Part shown: one piece after another, positions 1 to 11,154 of the stretch
Layout: each line of letters starts with the position of its first letter
Position numbering within the stretch: the stretch's first letter is position 1
Assembly: GCA_028386065.3 (NCBI GenBank)
Contig: JAKUCV010001601.1
Coordinates: forward strand, 32,206 to 96,205
Direction: 5' to 3'
DNA length: 64,000 nucleotides
Origin: Turnera subulata
Taxonomy: Eukaryota > Streptophyta > Magnoliopsida > Malpighiales > Passifloraceae
Position numbers and translations under genes: made by a program
The notes under the pieces: generated by a model
Told to the model about the DNA's origin: nothing
Databases searched by the model: none
The model's input: the letters and a program-made list of their open reading frames with translations, nothing else

Positions 1-219
1 CATTTTTGCTTTTTTTTTTTTTCCCCCTTTGCAGGAATGGGGATAACATCACACCATCCTAGAAATCCATCCTATGTACTACTAATCAACAGGGAGAAGT
101 CAGATCACATAAAAATAGCGTATGTTTGTTTTTCCAGGATAACATCACACCATCCTAGAAACCCATTTTTGGAGCATTTTTAAATAGGTAAATGCTAAGA
201 CACTTATATGTTTTTTGTG
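1..219. other. Left flank of the MULE, no gene seen
   Basis: AT-rich flank with no supported coding sequence. A 24-bp sequence beginning GGATAACATCACACC is present twice as an exact direct repeat (41-64 and 137-160). The last ten bases (210-219, GTTTTTTGTG) resemble the ten bases beyond the right TIR (9293-9302, GTTTTTGGTG) with one mismatch, a plausible decayed 9-10-bp target duplication. Confidence 0.5.
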
Positions 220-463
220 GGTTAAAAGACGCAGTATGTCCTTTCACTTTTTCGATTTCAATGTTTGTGTCCCTCTTCTTTTTATTTGAAACATTATGTC
301 CCCCAACCAGTTAGAAATGAAACAATATCGTCCGAATTTCCTCCAATAGCCGGTCGTCCAATCACAAGCCGCCACGTGTCTAGGGGGCCCGGACCTGTTG
401 TCCAGCTGGAAAATATTTTAAACCCCTCCCTTTTATTTTCCGAATTTCATCTTTTGTTTTCCG
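220..463 (+). repeat. Left terminal inverted repeat of the MULE
   Basis: About 244 bp that matches the reverse complement of 9047-9292 with scattered substitutions. It includes GGTTAAAAGACGCAG, the CCCCCAACCAGTTAGAAATG region, the GCCGCCACGTG region and the GGGGGCCCGGACC region. Weaker similarity continues inward to a shared GGGGCCCGCAC block near 510-520 (reverse complement near 8975-8985). TIRs of this size are usual for MULEs and normally hold the promoter and the transposase binding sites. Confidence 0.9.
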
Positions 464-663
464 AAAAATAGGAAAAAGAAAAAGAAAATAGTTTTTAATT
501 GTTGTGGGGCCCGCACTCCTCAACCCTAATTCCTTCCCCCTCATTTTTTATTGTATTTTCTTGCAGCTTATCTAAACCATGCTCCTCCCCCCTTGGTTAT
601 TAGAAAAGCTGGGGCAAGAAACCGTAGGGGAAATCTTAGATCTACCACTAACACTCCTCTCAA

Positions 664-1176
664 ATGGCGTCTCCATCATCTTCATCTAATACTTCTCTCA
701 ACTCCATTTCTTCCAAACCGAATACCGAGAGGGCTCCCGAGAGAGATTCAATAGATGGCAAGTTCGTAATTTCAACATTAGGCCAGAAACCGGACTACGA
801 TTATGAAGGTGTTATCGTATGTTCTTGTGGGCGCAGGTCTCCCAGATGGTACTCGTGGAGCAACAGGAACACAGGGAGGAGATTCAATCGTTGTGGTTTC
901 TTCAATCGTTGTAATTTCTTGTAGTGGGTTGATGGGCAATTTGAAGACAGAGCTCGACAACTCTTAATTGGATTGAGGAATCGTGAGAGGCAATTGGTTG
1001 GACGTAATGAAGAACTTGAGCAGGAGATCAAATAGTTGAAAGAGGAAATTAGATTTCTGCGCAGCCAACGTCAAGGCAATGTCGTCTGGAGGTGGAGAAG
1101 ATGCGAGGGATACGGTGGTATAATTTTAGTTTTAGCAGTAGTCTTAGCTTGTGTTTTTATTGGTAATGGTAATTAA
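664..1176 (+). pseudogene. GRF zinc-finger protein with coiled coil and C-terminal membrane segment, carried by the MULE
   Basis: The frame opens with a Ser-rich stretch (MASPSSSSNTS), followed by a GRF-type zinc finger: C-S-C-G, then W-Y-S-W, N-T-G-R-R-F, and two further Cys, closing with W-V-D. After it come a charged helical stretch likely to form a coiled coil (RNRERQLVGRNEELEQE) and a hydrophobic C-terminal segment (IILVLAVVLACVFIG) ending at TAA 1174-1176, 170 codons from the ATG. Two in-frame TAG codons (922-924 and 1033-1035) interrupt the frame without shifting it, so this copy is a pseudogene unless read through. GRF fingers in APE2, TOP3A and NEIL3 bind single-stranded DNA. Small GRF/coiled-coil proteins are common in plant genomes, often near transposons. 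It lies just inside the left TIR, in the opposite sense to the transposase. Confidence 0.75.
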
Positions 1177-2779
1177 TACAATACAATGTTATATGCTGCG
1201 TTGTTTTGGATTTTGAGGTTTTAGCTTTGGCCTGTGGTTGGCATGTTGGGTGCGTTGGATTTTTCTGACCAAAAGGTTGTGTTTTGTGAAGTTGGGAAGT
1301 TGAAATGTTATGCATAAGTGTTTTTGCAGCACCTTAATTTTTGTGGCTGATGTCGGGTCTTGTTTTGTTCTGTTCTGTGCTATAGCAGAACGTTAATTTC
1401 ACTGAACGTTGATTTAGCTGAACGTTAATTTAGCAGAATGTTAACTAGTAAGCATTTACGTTGTGTTTTGTGTTAATGACTCCCCTAAACGGATTACTAG
1501 TTTTTAGTGCATTCTCAGGATCACGTGCAATGGTTTGGATGCTTTATGCCACCATTAAGGAGAGCATGCAGGGGGTTGAACTGACCAAATGGTATAAATG
1601 GTCAATTGAAACACAACCCGATGCTTTACATGGTGATGCCTCATCTAAACATGAAGATGCCTCATCTAAACAAATAGACATGAAAAGATCTACATAAACA
1701 TTAAAAAGAAAGATCCATAAATAGAGGTTTTGACATAAACATAAACAGAGGTTCTGACATAAACATTAAACATTAAAAGAAAGATCAACATCAACAGAGG
1801 TTCTAACATCAAAATGAGCTGACGCCTGATGCTTGCAAATAGCCATGCCCAAAAGGGCTACATAAAGAGAATAACATTGCAAAACAAGGATGGCAAGCAC
1901 TGAGTTTTTGCATCCACTGAAACTAGGTAACGTAGTAAGTTATAAAGTAGTTATAGCAAACAAGCAGGCCAAAATATGCTGTTGAGGTTCATCAATTCTT
2001 CAGCCACGACCTCTACCTCCCATCCCTCCTCTTTGTACGATTCTTCCTCTTCCTCTTCCTCTTCCCCTAACGCCACCTCTACCTCGTATTCCCATGCCTC
2101 CATTGCGAGCAAGAACTGGAGCATCTGATTCATCTGCATGACCCAAAAACAGTACCATCCGCAACAATTACAGTTAGATACGATGGAGTAGTTGCAGCAA
2201 CAATCTCAGAAGCATAACGTCAAACACCAATCAACCAATTTAAATTGAAGAACATGAACAACTACCTTCTTCACTAGTAACCCTGAAAGTCGAAGCATTT
2301 GCATAGCTCATTATGTCATCAACTTTTCGGGTGAGTCTTCTAGGATTTTTAGGCACATGTATGATACGTTGGTACCTTGTTCCAGGTTGCATGCAGAATG
2401 CATTTTCAATAAGATGAAAAAGATGGGTATTTACTACAACCATTTAAGATATTTACAACATAGCAGAAAGAGAAATCTATGTACTACAGACATACATTTT
2501 CAACCATCAAGCCGGATTCAGTAACTAATACTCCTCTTCCCTCCTGGCGGAAGTTATGCCTTCTGCTATTGATTCTATTCTCCCAGATTCTGTTATTAGG
2601 CCTTTGGGGTGGTTGATCTTTATTTTGCACTACATTCGGTACTGATGTATTCTGGACCTACATTGGGCACTCACTTAGGCAATCACTCACTTCTCAATAC
2701 ACATTCTTAGCCATGGTATCTCATGTAATTGTATTTGAGCCAAACAAAGGCATTTGAAGTAACTTACAAAAGGTGCAAC

Positions 2780-3694
2780 AGACAGAGGTGCTCCTCCAAC
2801 AATTTCAGTTGGTTCCTTACAAACAACAAGTTAATATTGTTAACTAATTGAAATATTAACAAATTGAACTAGGTGATTGTGTATGAGTAGAATGCAACTT
2901 ACTGTATTCAGTCTCAAACTCCTTCTAACTGGAGAGTTTGTTGCAAATGGTGCAACCACACCTGCAGCACTTGGTTGTCCAACAATGTCCCTTGATTCCT
3001 TCAAAATAATAATGAAGAATTATCGCAGTGTTTGCGAATGCTTCATCATTAACAACTAGTTAAAATGGAAGAAATGTCATTGAATCCAACTTACTCTACT
3101 TAGTCTGCAGCTCCTTCTAACCAGGGAGTTTGCTGTTGGAGGGGGTTGAGCGACATGTGCAGTTGCTGGTGTTTCTTCAGCAACTTGTGCAGCACTTGGT
3201 TGTCCAACAATGTCCATTGATTCCTTCAAAATAATAATAAAAAATTATCGCAGTGCTGGCGAATGCTTCATCATTAACTACTAGTTAAAATGGAAGAAAT
3301 GTCATTGAATCCAACTCACTCTACTCAGTCTGGAGCTCTTTCTAACCGGGGAGTTTGCTGCTGGAGGGGGTTGAGCGACATGTGCAGTTGCTGGTGTTTC
3401 CTCAGTAAGTTGTGCAACACTTGGTTGTCCAACAATGTCGCTTGATTCCTTCAAAATAAGCATGTCGAAATATAACACTACTGGCAAAGCCTCTTATGCA
3501 CTAACAACAATTAAATCGTAATAAAGTCAACGAATGCAAGTTACTCTCCTAAGTCTGGAAGTCCTTCTAATGGGAGAGTTTGTTCTTGAAGTTGGTGCTT
3601 GGTCAGCCACTAATGCAGTTGATGCAGTTTCAACATTAGAACATCTCTGGTAATCGAGATTGCTGGTTGAAACATTCCTTGTATTGGAACAGGC
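2780..3694 (-). repeat. Tandemly duplicated exons in the 3' part of the MULE transposase gene
   Basis: Four consecutive exon-sized blocks on the minus strand (about 3694-3545, 3447-3318, 3222-3093 and 3001-2905) each end in a version of Asn-Ser-Pro-(Val/Ile)-Arg-(Arg/Lys)-x-x-Arg-Leu. Three of them also begin with Glu-Ser-x-Asp-Ile-Val-Gly-Gln-Pro-Ser. A fifth, shorter block near 2820-2780 reads EPTEIVGGAPLS and looks like a decayed copy. Introns between the blocks are duplicated too, including a shared TTAACAACTAGTTAAAATGG. The unit is about 220-230 bp, so the gene grew by tandem duplication of exon plus intron, giving a basic, Ser/Pro-rich tail between the zinc knuckle and the Gly-Arg tail. 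Confidence 0.8.
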
Positions 3695-4221
3695 CTGCAA
3701 TAGGATAAGTTCCTATCAGGTTAATGTGCATTGATGGAGAACCTTGTATCATAAAATGTACACTTTCTTTGGTATACCTTCTTTTGTCTTCCGATCACTT
3801 CAGCTGGTGTTCTTTGTTCAGACACCTTTAGACAGAAATTAATTCCATTGCATGAACGACAATAATTAGTATTACATGAGGTTTTACTCACAAAACATAA
3901 CTTCAAATTAGTTTCAAAGATTACCTTCGTTTTCTTTGAAAGTCTTGATGTTTCTGGTAATGAAGCATCTAATGCAGAATGGTAATCCATTGCTTGAGAG
4001 TCTTGCTGTCTTGCATTGCTAGATTCTGGTACATCTAATGCTGCCGCACTTAGCCCCTGGGCCTAAAAATGGTAATCCCGCAAAATAATATTACAACTTC
4101 TGTAATTGTGTTCATGCACATTAAGAGAAGAATGCAAACAATATTTTATCATACCTTCTTTTTCCGGCAAGTGGCAATATTGTGCCTGAATTGGAAGCAT
4201 AATTGGCATTGCATCACACGA

Positions 4222-4621
4222 AAAATGGCAGACCTCCCTTGTTGTAGGAAATAAGCAAATGAAAAGAAAAGTGATAAACATGGACAGAATGAAAGGAGAC
4301 ATGAATTGAATGCATTTGGCAGGGATTTATAACAATTTCCTGACCTGTGAGTTACGATAGTCCTTTTCCCCAAATTCCAAACGCCTTTTAAATGCTAGCC
4401 TTCCTCTCTTTGTGTCAGCTTAAAATGGCAGACCTCCCTTGTTGTAGGAAATAAGCAAATGAAAAGAAAAGTGATAAACATGGACAGAATGAAAGGAGAC
4501 ATGAATTGAATGCATTTGGCAGGGATTTATAACAATTTCCTGACCTGTGAGTTACGATAGTCCTTTTCCCCAAATTCCAAACGCCTTTTAAATGCTAGCC
4601 TTCCTCTCTTTGTGTCAGCTT
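4222..4621. repeat. Perfect 200-bp tandem duplication inside the transposase gene
   Basis: 4222-4421 and 4422-4621 read identically base for base by eye. The unit covers the end of exon 3, the following intron and the first bases of the zinc-knuckle exon. In the transcript this repeats the exon end and its donor and gives the intron two acceptors. Complete identity means either a very recent event or an assembly artefact. Confidence 0.9.
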
Positions 4622-7600
4622 CAGGAGGATTAACTTTAGGCATCCCGACATCATCCCAGAAAATTTCCCCAGGTACTGGATTTATGGCATGCTTGTATGA
4701 GTTAATGTAGTTGTCCTTATGGTACCAATTAGCTACATACTTCTCTGTTTTTTCTTTTTCGCTCATTATGGCTGTAGCTGCATGAGGACATGGTATCCCA
4801 GTCAATTGCCAGTTCCTACTAGTGCATTCTCTCTTCACTTTATCAACCACATGCCTGTTCTCCCCATCAATCAACTCATACTTGCCGCTGTCATTTGGTT
4901 GCACTACATAGGCTGAGGCCAGATCCTTGTTTCTATCCACCTCATTAGCTATTTTGGGTGCTAAATTGTAACTAAAACTTGACAGTAACCCTTGTCTTTG
5001 TGCAAGCCTAGCCATAAGCAGACGTCTAATATCTTCCAGCATGGACAGAATGGATTTAAAGCGAGCTTCAATGATAAAATAGTTGAATATTTCACACATA
5101 TTGTTATCCACTACGTCTGTCTTGGTGTGTGTTTGCTGATATGCTCTACAGAATTGCTTTGGACATGCCTCCAGAAAGTCTTCCTTCACTTGCTCAGAGA
5201 TGTCAGAGAATTGGTCCACCAACTTTGTCAATTCTTGTGGAGTTGAGACCTTCACGCATCTCCAGAAATGCCTCTGCAGGTCTTCACCTCGGTTAACTTT
5301 CCTCCAGTGTGCAAAAATATGGCAGGCACACTTTCTATGTTCTGCATATGGAAGTAGATCCTGTACAGCCCTCACAAGACCCTGCAACATTTGTTGCTGT
5401 AAGTACTTAATAAAATACATGCAATCCAAGTTTAGAGACAAAAGACAACAGTAACAGAAACTATTGAGTAAAGTCAGCAATGAAGGCATATAGAAATTGG
5501 ATGTCTGTCGCTTACCTTGTGTTGATCGGAAATGAAAGTCCATCCATACCCAAGTCCCTGAGGTAAGCCTAAATCCCACATCAATTGTTGGAAGAACCAC
5601 TTCCAATTTTAGTGTTCTTCACTCGTACCACTGCCCATGCCACAGGGTACATCTGATTGTTGGCATCCCTCCCAATTGCTGATAGTAGTTGCCTACCTAA
5701 ACGTCCTTTCAGAAAGCATCCATCTACGCCCAGGACATGCCTACATCCTTTATTGAATCCAGCCTTCAGTGCTTTAAAGCATATGTACATTCTTTTGAAT
5801 GTATGATTCCCAAGCCGATCCTCCTCTGTATCCACCAACACAGTGCTTCCTAGATTTGTGTCCCTTAGCACTTGTGCATAGTCATACAGTCTATTGCACT
5901 CGTCCTCCTCATCACTATTGTAATGGGCATTAACAGCTTCCTTGGCATGCCTGGCGACAGGCCATGTTGTACTGACTTTGAACTTCTTCCGGGTAACTTC
6001 CATGATCTGGGCAGGCCTCATTGTCATGGCAGTGGTGCCAAATTTTTCCAACAAATATTGTTTAATGACCTTATAGTTCACATGGGTGCTGGTGTTACCA
6101 CTACCACAGTATGCCCATCTTTTCCACCTTCGCGTATTTTCCTGATAACCCATATGTTGTTGGCCTTGTGAAATCTTATTTGAACAAACCACTTGCATCC
6201 CTTATCCTTACACACTGCTCGTAATCTCTGGTTGTCTATTTTCTTCCACTTGATGTCTCTCCTCAAGCGAAGGCTCTCTCTATCAAATGCGTCTTTTGCT
6301 TCATTTCTGTTGTTGAATATCATGCCAACCTCAAAATGTGGAGCCTTGTCTGCAGGATTGAAGTAGATACCACCCCTCTTTCGCCTGCGGCCAGTGTCAT
6401 CACCCCTGTCAGAGAGGAAACTTCCCTCATTATCAAAGAATTCGTGGTCTTCCTCCACCCATTTACCCCTTCTCAGCCGTGTTAATTCAGCTTCAGCCTC
6501 AGCGAGTTCATTATCTTCATTTGCAGCACCATCAGCATCAGCCTCATTTTTGTAGTTCACCTTATCTGGATCAGCATCCTCATTCGCCTCATTAACTTCA
6601 TTTCCAACGTGAGCTGAATTTTCTGTTCCCTCACCTACAAGAATGAGACTTCAATTAATACAAGATAATGTTTTGCAGCACTAAACAACCTAAACCACAA
6701 CCAGAAACATAATGCATAGAACCTAAAAGATATCAAAAAAAACTGATGCTTTTTTAAAACTGATGTTAACTTAAAATCCTGCCCTTGTTTAAAAAGGGAC
6801 TCAATGCAACTGAAAGTGTACAATGTACAGAGAAATAACAAGCAAGTTAAGTACCTTCATAACCTTCATCTACATTATCTTCTTCTTCTTCCTCGCCACC
6901 ACCTTCATCATTAGCTTCATCATCAGCTTCATCTCCTTGGCCTGTACTGAGCTTCCTGGACCTCCTCTGCCTCTCTTCACTTCTCTTCCTTCCCAATGTT
7001 TCTCTTAGTTGTGCCCTAAACTCATTTAGTTCCTCATTGTCTGTCAAGTACTCAACATCAACCCAGTTCTCTGTATCAAACTCCAGATCCTCTTCCTCAG
7101 CTTCAATGTTCACATCATGCTTATGCCCTCCATCAGTCGCATTTAGAGGTGTTCCTTCATCTGCTTGCTGTCCCTGTTCTCCAACTGTGGGTGCTTCTCC
7201 AACCGTGTCTTGGCCTTGGTGGTTTTGGTCATCAATGCTTAGGAATTCCTCCCTTACTGGACAACTGCTTTGACCCACATCACAAGGTGCATTGATATCA
7301 CCTTCTCTAACCCTACCAGACTCATAACTCTCACCACCTAAACTTACCCTCTCACACCCATTAATGACTTCAACTCTCTCCCCTTCACTGACACTCCCAT
7401 TAATGCCTTCAACTACTCTTTCAAGGACACCCCCACTACAGCCCACACCTCCCTCAACATTAACAGCAACATCAAATTGAATCTCGTCACCAAAGATATC
7501 ATAAGCAGGGGGGATTGGGATGTTGTGCCTCCTACAGACATTAATAGGGTTTTCTTCCCCACAGTATGGGTGGTCCCTGTCTCCATGCTCCGCATATATG

Positions 7601-8639
7601 TCTGCTCTATTGAACTTGTCCAGTAGGTCCAAGAGTGGGCCCAAGTCCTTGTCAGATGTCACTTGTACAAGTTCCTCATCTAGCAAATAATTCTGTCCCC
7701 TCCCCTTTGTTTTCTTAGGCAAATGGTAGTAAATCTTACTCACGTTCTTGTAACCTAGCTCCCCAGACATTATAATAAACGACTTCTCGAAAATTTCATC
7801 CTTATCTGCCCTTTTCTCCCTTGGCTCAACTGAATATCTAAGCTTGGGGTCCCTAACAAATTCCCCACCAATATAAAACTGAAACCGTGCACGCCGGTCA
7901 CGGTCATCCATAGCAGCAAGCCCTACATATTCCGCAAAGTGCAAACCAATTTTAAAGAGGCAATACATTATAAATTTAATCAATCTATGGAGCGCTATCC
8001 GACATCATGCATGTGAACCACAATAGACAACATACAATTTTAAATTTGTTCCAAGAACAAAACAACTCCAGGTCAAAGAAGATTTTCCACAATGGCATTA
8101 TTAGATTAAGTAATTTGGAGAAACCAACAATGCAGTACACAGTATGCAAGTGAACGTAAACCACACATCAACAACACCAGTCAAAAAGGAATAAATAACT
8201 TGTACCTCGACAGTGACGACTCAGCACAACAGTGATGCCTCTCCTTCCCTTCAACTCTCTAGCTTTTTCGCCTGCTTTCACACCACAAAAAAGATTCCCC
8301 AAGCTGGAAACACAGGACCCTACTCACTACTTTTCTTCCCTTTCCCCTCCCTTCTCCCACAGACAAGCTTTTACTTTCCTCCCCAAATGCACACACACAC
8401 AACACCACACTCAGCAACCCACAGTGACGGACGGGACTAGACAGATCTTTCGCTTCAACTTCAACTTCAACCCACGGCCTTTTTGCTTCAGACTATTCTT
8501 CTCTCCCTTCGCTAACTCTCCACACTTAGCAGAAAAAAAAATAAACTTAAAGCTCTGGCCATTTCCACAGGCTAACCCAAAAGTCAGACACCAAAACGAC
8601 AACATAACCCCCATTCAACCCTAAACGACACGGCTTAAC

Positions 8640-8993
8640 AACTCTAATTTGCCTCGCCTCTCGTGTTTTGCCAAAATCGACGACGTACCAAGAGAGCGCC
8701 ATCTCTCCTGCGTAAAGAGACCTCGCGTGTTAGTGGCCGACAGCCTACGTGTGCGGGCCCTGTAGCCCACTAACGCGCCTCGAATGTTGGAGTTTCAATT
8801 TTTTTTTTCAAGTTGAATGGGCGGGAAGCGAAACGGGGACAAGGGGTGCCGTGTAAGGGAAACGACACGGACGCGGGCCATGAGAGCCTCTCGTTTTCGA
8901 AAAAGCGACGCCGTTCCTCTCCGCGCCAAAACTGACGCCTGCACGCTTTTAGTGGCCGACAGCCCACTTGTGCGGGCCCCGCATCACACTAAC
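8640..8993. repeat. Imperfect direct repeat internal to the right TIR
   Basis: A block around AGTGGCCGACAGCC occurs at about 8731-8775 and again at about 8950-8993, preceded in both by CTCTCGT..TTTT and GCGACGCC-like sequence. The repeat is about 130 bp long and offset by about 215 bp. Sub-terminal repeats like this are common in MULEs and may hold extra transposase binding sites upstream of the transposase gene. 7912-8640 holds the probable transposase leader and nothing else I can name. Confidence 0.5.
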
Positions 8994-9046
8994 TCTCCCA
9001 AAAATAAAAAATGTTTTTATTTTCTTTTCTCAAAATATTTAAATCC

Positions 9047-9292
9047 GAAAACAAAAGATGAAATTCGGAAAATAAAAGGGAGGGAGGGGTTTAAAATATT
9101 TTCCACCTGGACAACGGGTCCGGGCCCCCTAGACAGGTGGCGGTTTGTGATTGGACGACCGGCTGTTGGAGGGAATTCGGACGACATTGTTTCATTTCTA
9201 ACAGGTTGGGGGACATAATGTTTGAAATAAAAAGAAGAGGGACACAAACATTGAAATCGAAAAAGGGAAAGGACATACTGCGTCTTTTAACC
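9047..9292 (-). repeat. Right terminal inverted repeat of the MULE
   Basis: Inverted partner of 220-463. The outermost bases read AAGACGCAGTATGTCC from the right end inward, as on the left. The transposase start (7911) lies about 1.1 kb inside this TIR, so this end would carry the transposase promoter. Confidence 0.9.
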
Positions 9293-9426
9293 GTTTTTGG
9301 TGTATTGCTAAGGTACTTACTTGTTAAGGAATCATTTTAAGGAGTGTTTGGAAATGGGCGGGGAATCAGAGTGAAGATGTTTATGCGAGTTGTAAACCGG
9401 CTCGAGCATAAGTTGAACAGCTTGAC

Positions 9427-9940
9427 GTTTTAAAAAGGAAAAAATCTCAATTTCACCACTATGTTATACACATTAGGTTAATTTGCTCCTTAAATTTTAT
9501 TTATTTTGGATCATTTGATTGTCTGTGTTTGTAAAATTGAGTCAATTTGCCCCCCAAATTTCAATTTAGTTCAATTGAATGCTTGTATTTGTAAAATTGG
9601 ATCAATTTACCTCCTAAATTTGCAAAATTGGGCCAATTCGGGGTGGATAAGTGCAATTTCTTATTCACTCACGTCGCTTAATTCATTCCCGTGAGCAACC
9701 TTAACTTTTTTCAAGCTTTGACATGATACATCATCCACAAAATCCATATTAATTAGACTTAATTTTGACTAATTTGAGTCAAAGCGTAAATTAACACAAT
9801 TTTGCAAACAGAGATATTTAATTGACCCAAATTAAAACTCAGGTAGCAAATTGACCCAAATTAAAAGTCAAGGAGCAAATTGAACCAAGGTTTATAACAT
9901 AAGGATGAAATTGAGGTTTATGCTTTTTAAAAAAAACTAA
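9427..9940. mobile_element. Short fold-back (TIR) element, non-coding
   Basis: The left arm (TTTTAAAAAGGAAAAAATCT, CAATTTCAC, ATGTTATA, CAATTTGCTCC-like) is matched by the reverse complement of the right arm (TTTAAAAAGCATAAACCTC, CAATTTCAT, ATGTTATA, CAATTTGCTCC). The arms are imperfect, over 100 bp each, and contain repeats of a TTGACCCAAATTAAAA motif. There is no coding capacity. It looks like a MITE or a fold-back MULE derivative; no clear target duplication is seen. Confidence 0.55.
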
Positions 9941-9950
9941 ATTTGACCAA

Positions 9951-10131
9951 TGTGGGGGTTGGTCTAAGTGGTAAGTGATTTAGTTCCGCCTAAGCGAGGT
10001 CTCGATTCGAGTCCTTATGTATATAAAAGATCCCTATTGAGAGACTCACCCACCATAACTAAGTGCGCTACCCGAATCGGATCCGGATTAGTCGGGGCGA
10101 AACTTCGAATACCGGATGGGAGAAAAAAAAA
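9951..10131 (+). mobile_element. tRNA-derived SINE, copy 1
   Basis: A 5' part with a Pol III A-box-like GGTTGGTCTAAGTGGTAAG and a B-box-like GATTCGAGTCC is followed by a non-tRNA body (CACCATAACTAAGTGCGC, GGATTAGTCGGGGCG) and a terminal A tract. This is the structure of a plant tRNA-derived SINE. A second, more diverged copy lies near 25900-26095. It does not fold as a full tRNA, so it is not a tRNA gene. Confidence 0.7.
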
Positions 10132-11146
10132 GTAGTGAATTTGAGCTCGAGTTCGAACTACATCGAATATAGTTGAGCTTGAGTCTTAACCCCTAAGTTC
10201 AAGCTTGGTTTGTTATTTTAAAATTAAACAAACTGGATCGGTGTTAAGCTTTGATATAGGCATAATAAAATAACTTAGTTAAATTATACATAATAAATTA
10301 AAGGCACTTCTTACAACTCGTTAGGGTCGAATCAAACTCAAGTCAAGTTTAAAAACTCTAAAAGCCAAGTTTGAAAAATCGAAGTCAATTTGGAATTTAT
10401 TTTTCTTTTTGGTCAGTACTTGGAGTTTAAAAGCCTATGTCAGGGAGCTCATAATCGTTGAAAGTGCATAGCAATAGAGTGTTTCAATTTACTCCGGAGT
10501 AGACGTTTCATCACTCACGGCATTCATGCACCCCGGAAGTTTATAGCTTCACTTCAAGGCCCTTTTCAAGATTTTCATGGATCCTACTACTGCAAGATGG
10601 GCAGACCTGGATCGGATTTGAAGTTTCTCTTTTCTGTGTGATGTATCTAGATATGGTGATGCTTTGTTCCTACTAATTATTAATATCATGCTATGTTTTA
10701 AACCGAAAAAAAAATATAGCTTTAATGGTGGGGGAGATTATTCTAGCATTAATAACCATATTATATATTATATACATCATCGAGTCTAGAAAATACATAC
10801 GAAATATGTATAAAATGAAGGAATCTAGAAAAATAAATTATAAAAAAGGATTAGTTTAGTTTATAATAAAATACTCGGGCATTATTACAACATGATATTA
10901 TATTATGTTTTTATTTTCAATCAAATTGGTTTTCAGAGCAAAATAAAATACTCAATTTAATTTTTTTTTTTTTTAAAAGATTAAAATAGACAAAATTTTT
11001 TGAAAGACAATATGTTACAATTAGATCCTAATAGTAGTTAATTATAATTTATTTAAAATAATTGATAACAAGTCAGTATTTCCATAAAAATGATTTAGGG
11101 TTGTACTTGATATAGATCGAGAAAACTAGGGCCTAATTTTATTAGA
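10132..11146. other. Intergenic DNA, no gene seen
   Basis: AT-rich, without a supported ORF. 10140-10260 contains CTCGAGTTCGAAC-like sequence resembling decayed hAT-type MITE ends. A similar fragment at 9385-9415 suggests that the fold-back element and the SINE landed inside an older repeat. I see nothing else. Confidence 0.4.
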
Positions 11147-11154
11147 TAACTATC

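Larger units (their letters stand above)
2000..7911 (-). pseudogene. MuDR-type (MURA-like) transposase gene, multi-exon, with two frameshifts
   Basis: Read on the minus strand. Exon 1 (7911-6855) starts at MDDRDRRARF and encodes a PB1-like N-terminal domain followed by a long acidic linker. Exon 2 (6634-5516) encodes the MuDR DNA-binding region (beginning FEVGMIF, with Cys pairs and a terminal H-T) and the first part of the MULE catalytic domain (V-D-G-C-F-L-K-G). Exon 3 (5381-4545) holds the C-x-C-H motif (CACHIFAHW) and the SWIM zinc finger (C-T-S-R ... GIPCPHA). A zinc knuckle CX2CX4HX4C lies near 4200-4160, then a run of repeated small exons, and a Gly-Arg tail (RGRGRGR) ending at TGA 2002-2000. 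Junctions use GT-AG and keep frame. One base appears to be missing near 6108 (end of the MuDR domain) and another near 5612 (within the catalytic domain). The enzyme would cut and rejoin the TIRs in the nucleus. A perfect 200-bp duplication also disrupts the exon 3/4 junction. Confidence 0.85.
220..9292 (-). mobile_element. Mutator-like (MULE) DNA transposon with long TIRs, probably non-functional
   Basis: The two ends are long inverted copies of each other, starting GGTTAAAAGACGCAG on the left and reading the same inward from 9292 on the reverse strand. Between them lie an antisense multi-exon transposase of MuDR type (2000-7911) and a sense GRF zinc-finger pseudogene (664-1176). Long TIRs, a ~9-bp target duplication and a transposase with PB1-like, MuDR, MULE and SWIM parts identify a Mutator superfamily element. 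Its transposase frame is broken at two points, so it looks defective, although the single-base breaks could also be assembly errors. Confidence 0.92.

Noticed and set aside
220..9292. Intact autonomous MULE
   Set aside because: Two frameshifts, a perfect exon-junction duplication and a GRF gene with two stops argue against activity as assembled.
9951..10030. tRNA gene
   Set aside because: A and B boxes are present, but the sequence does not form a full cloverleaf and is followed by a SINE body and an A tract.
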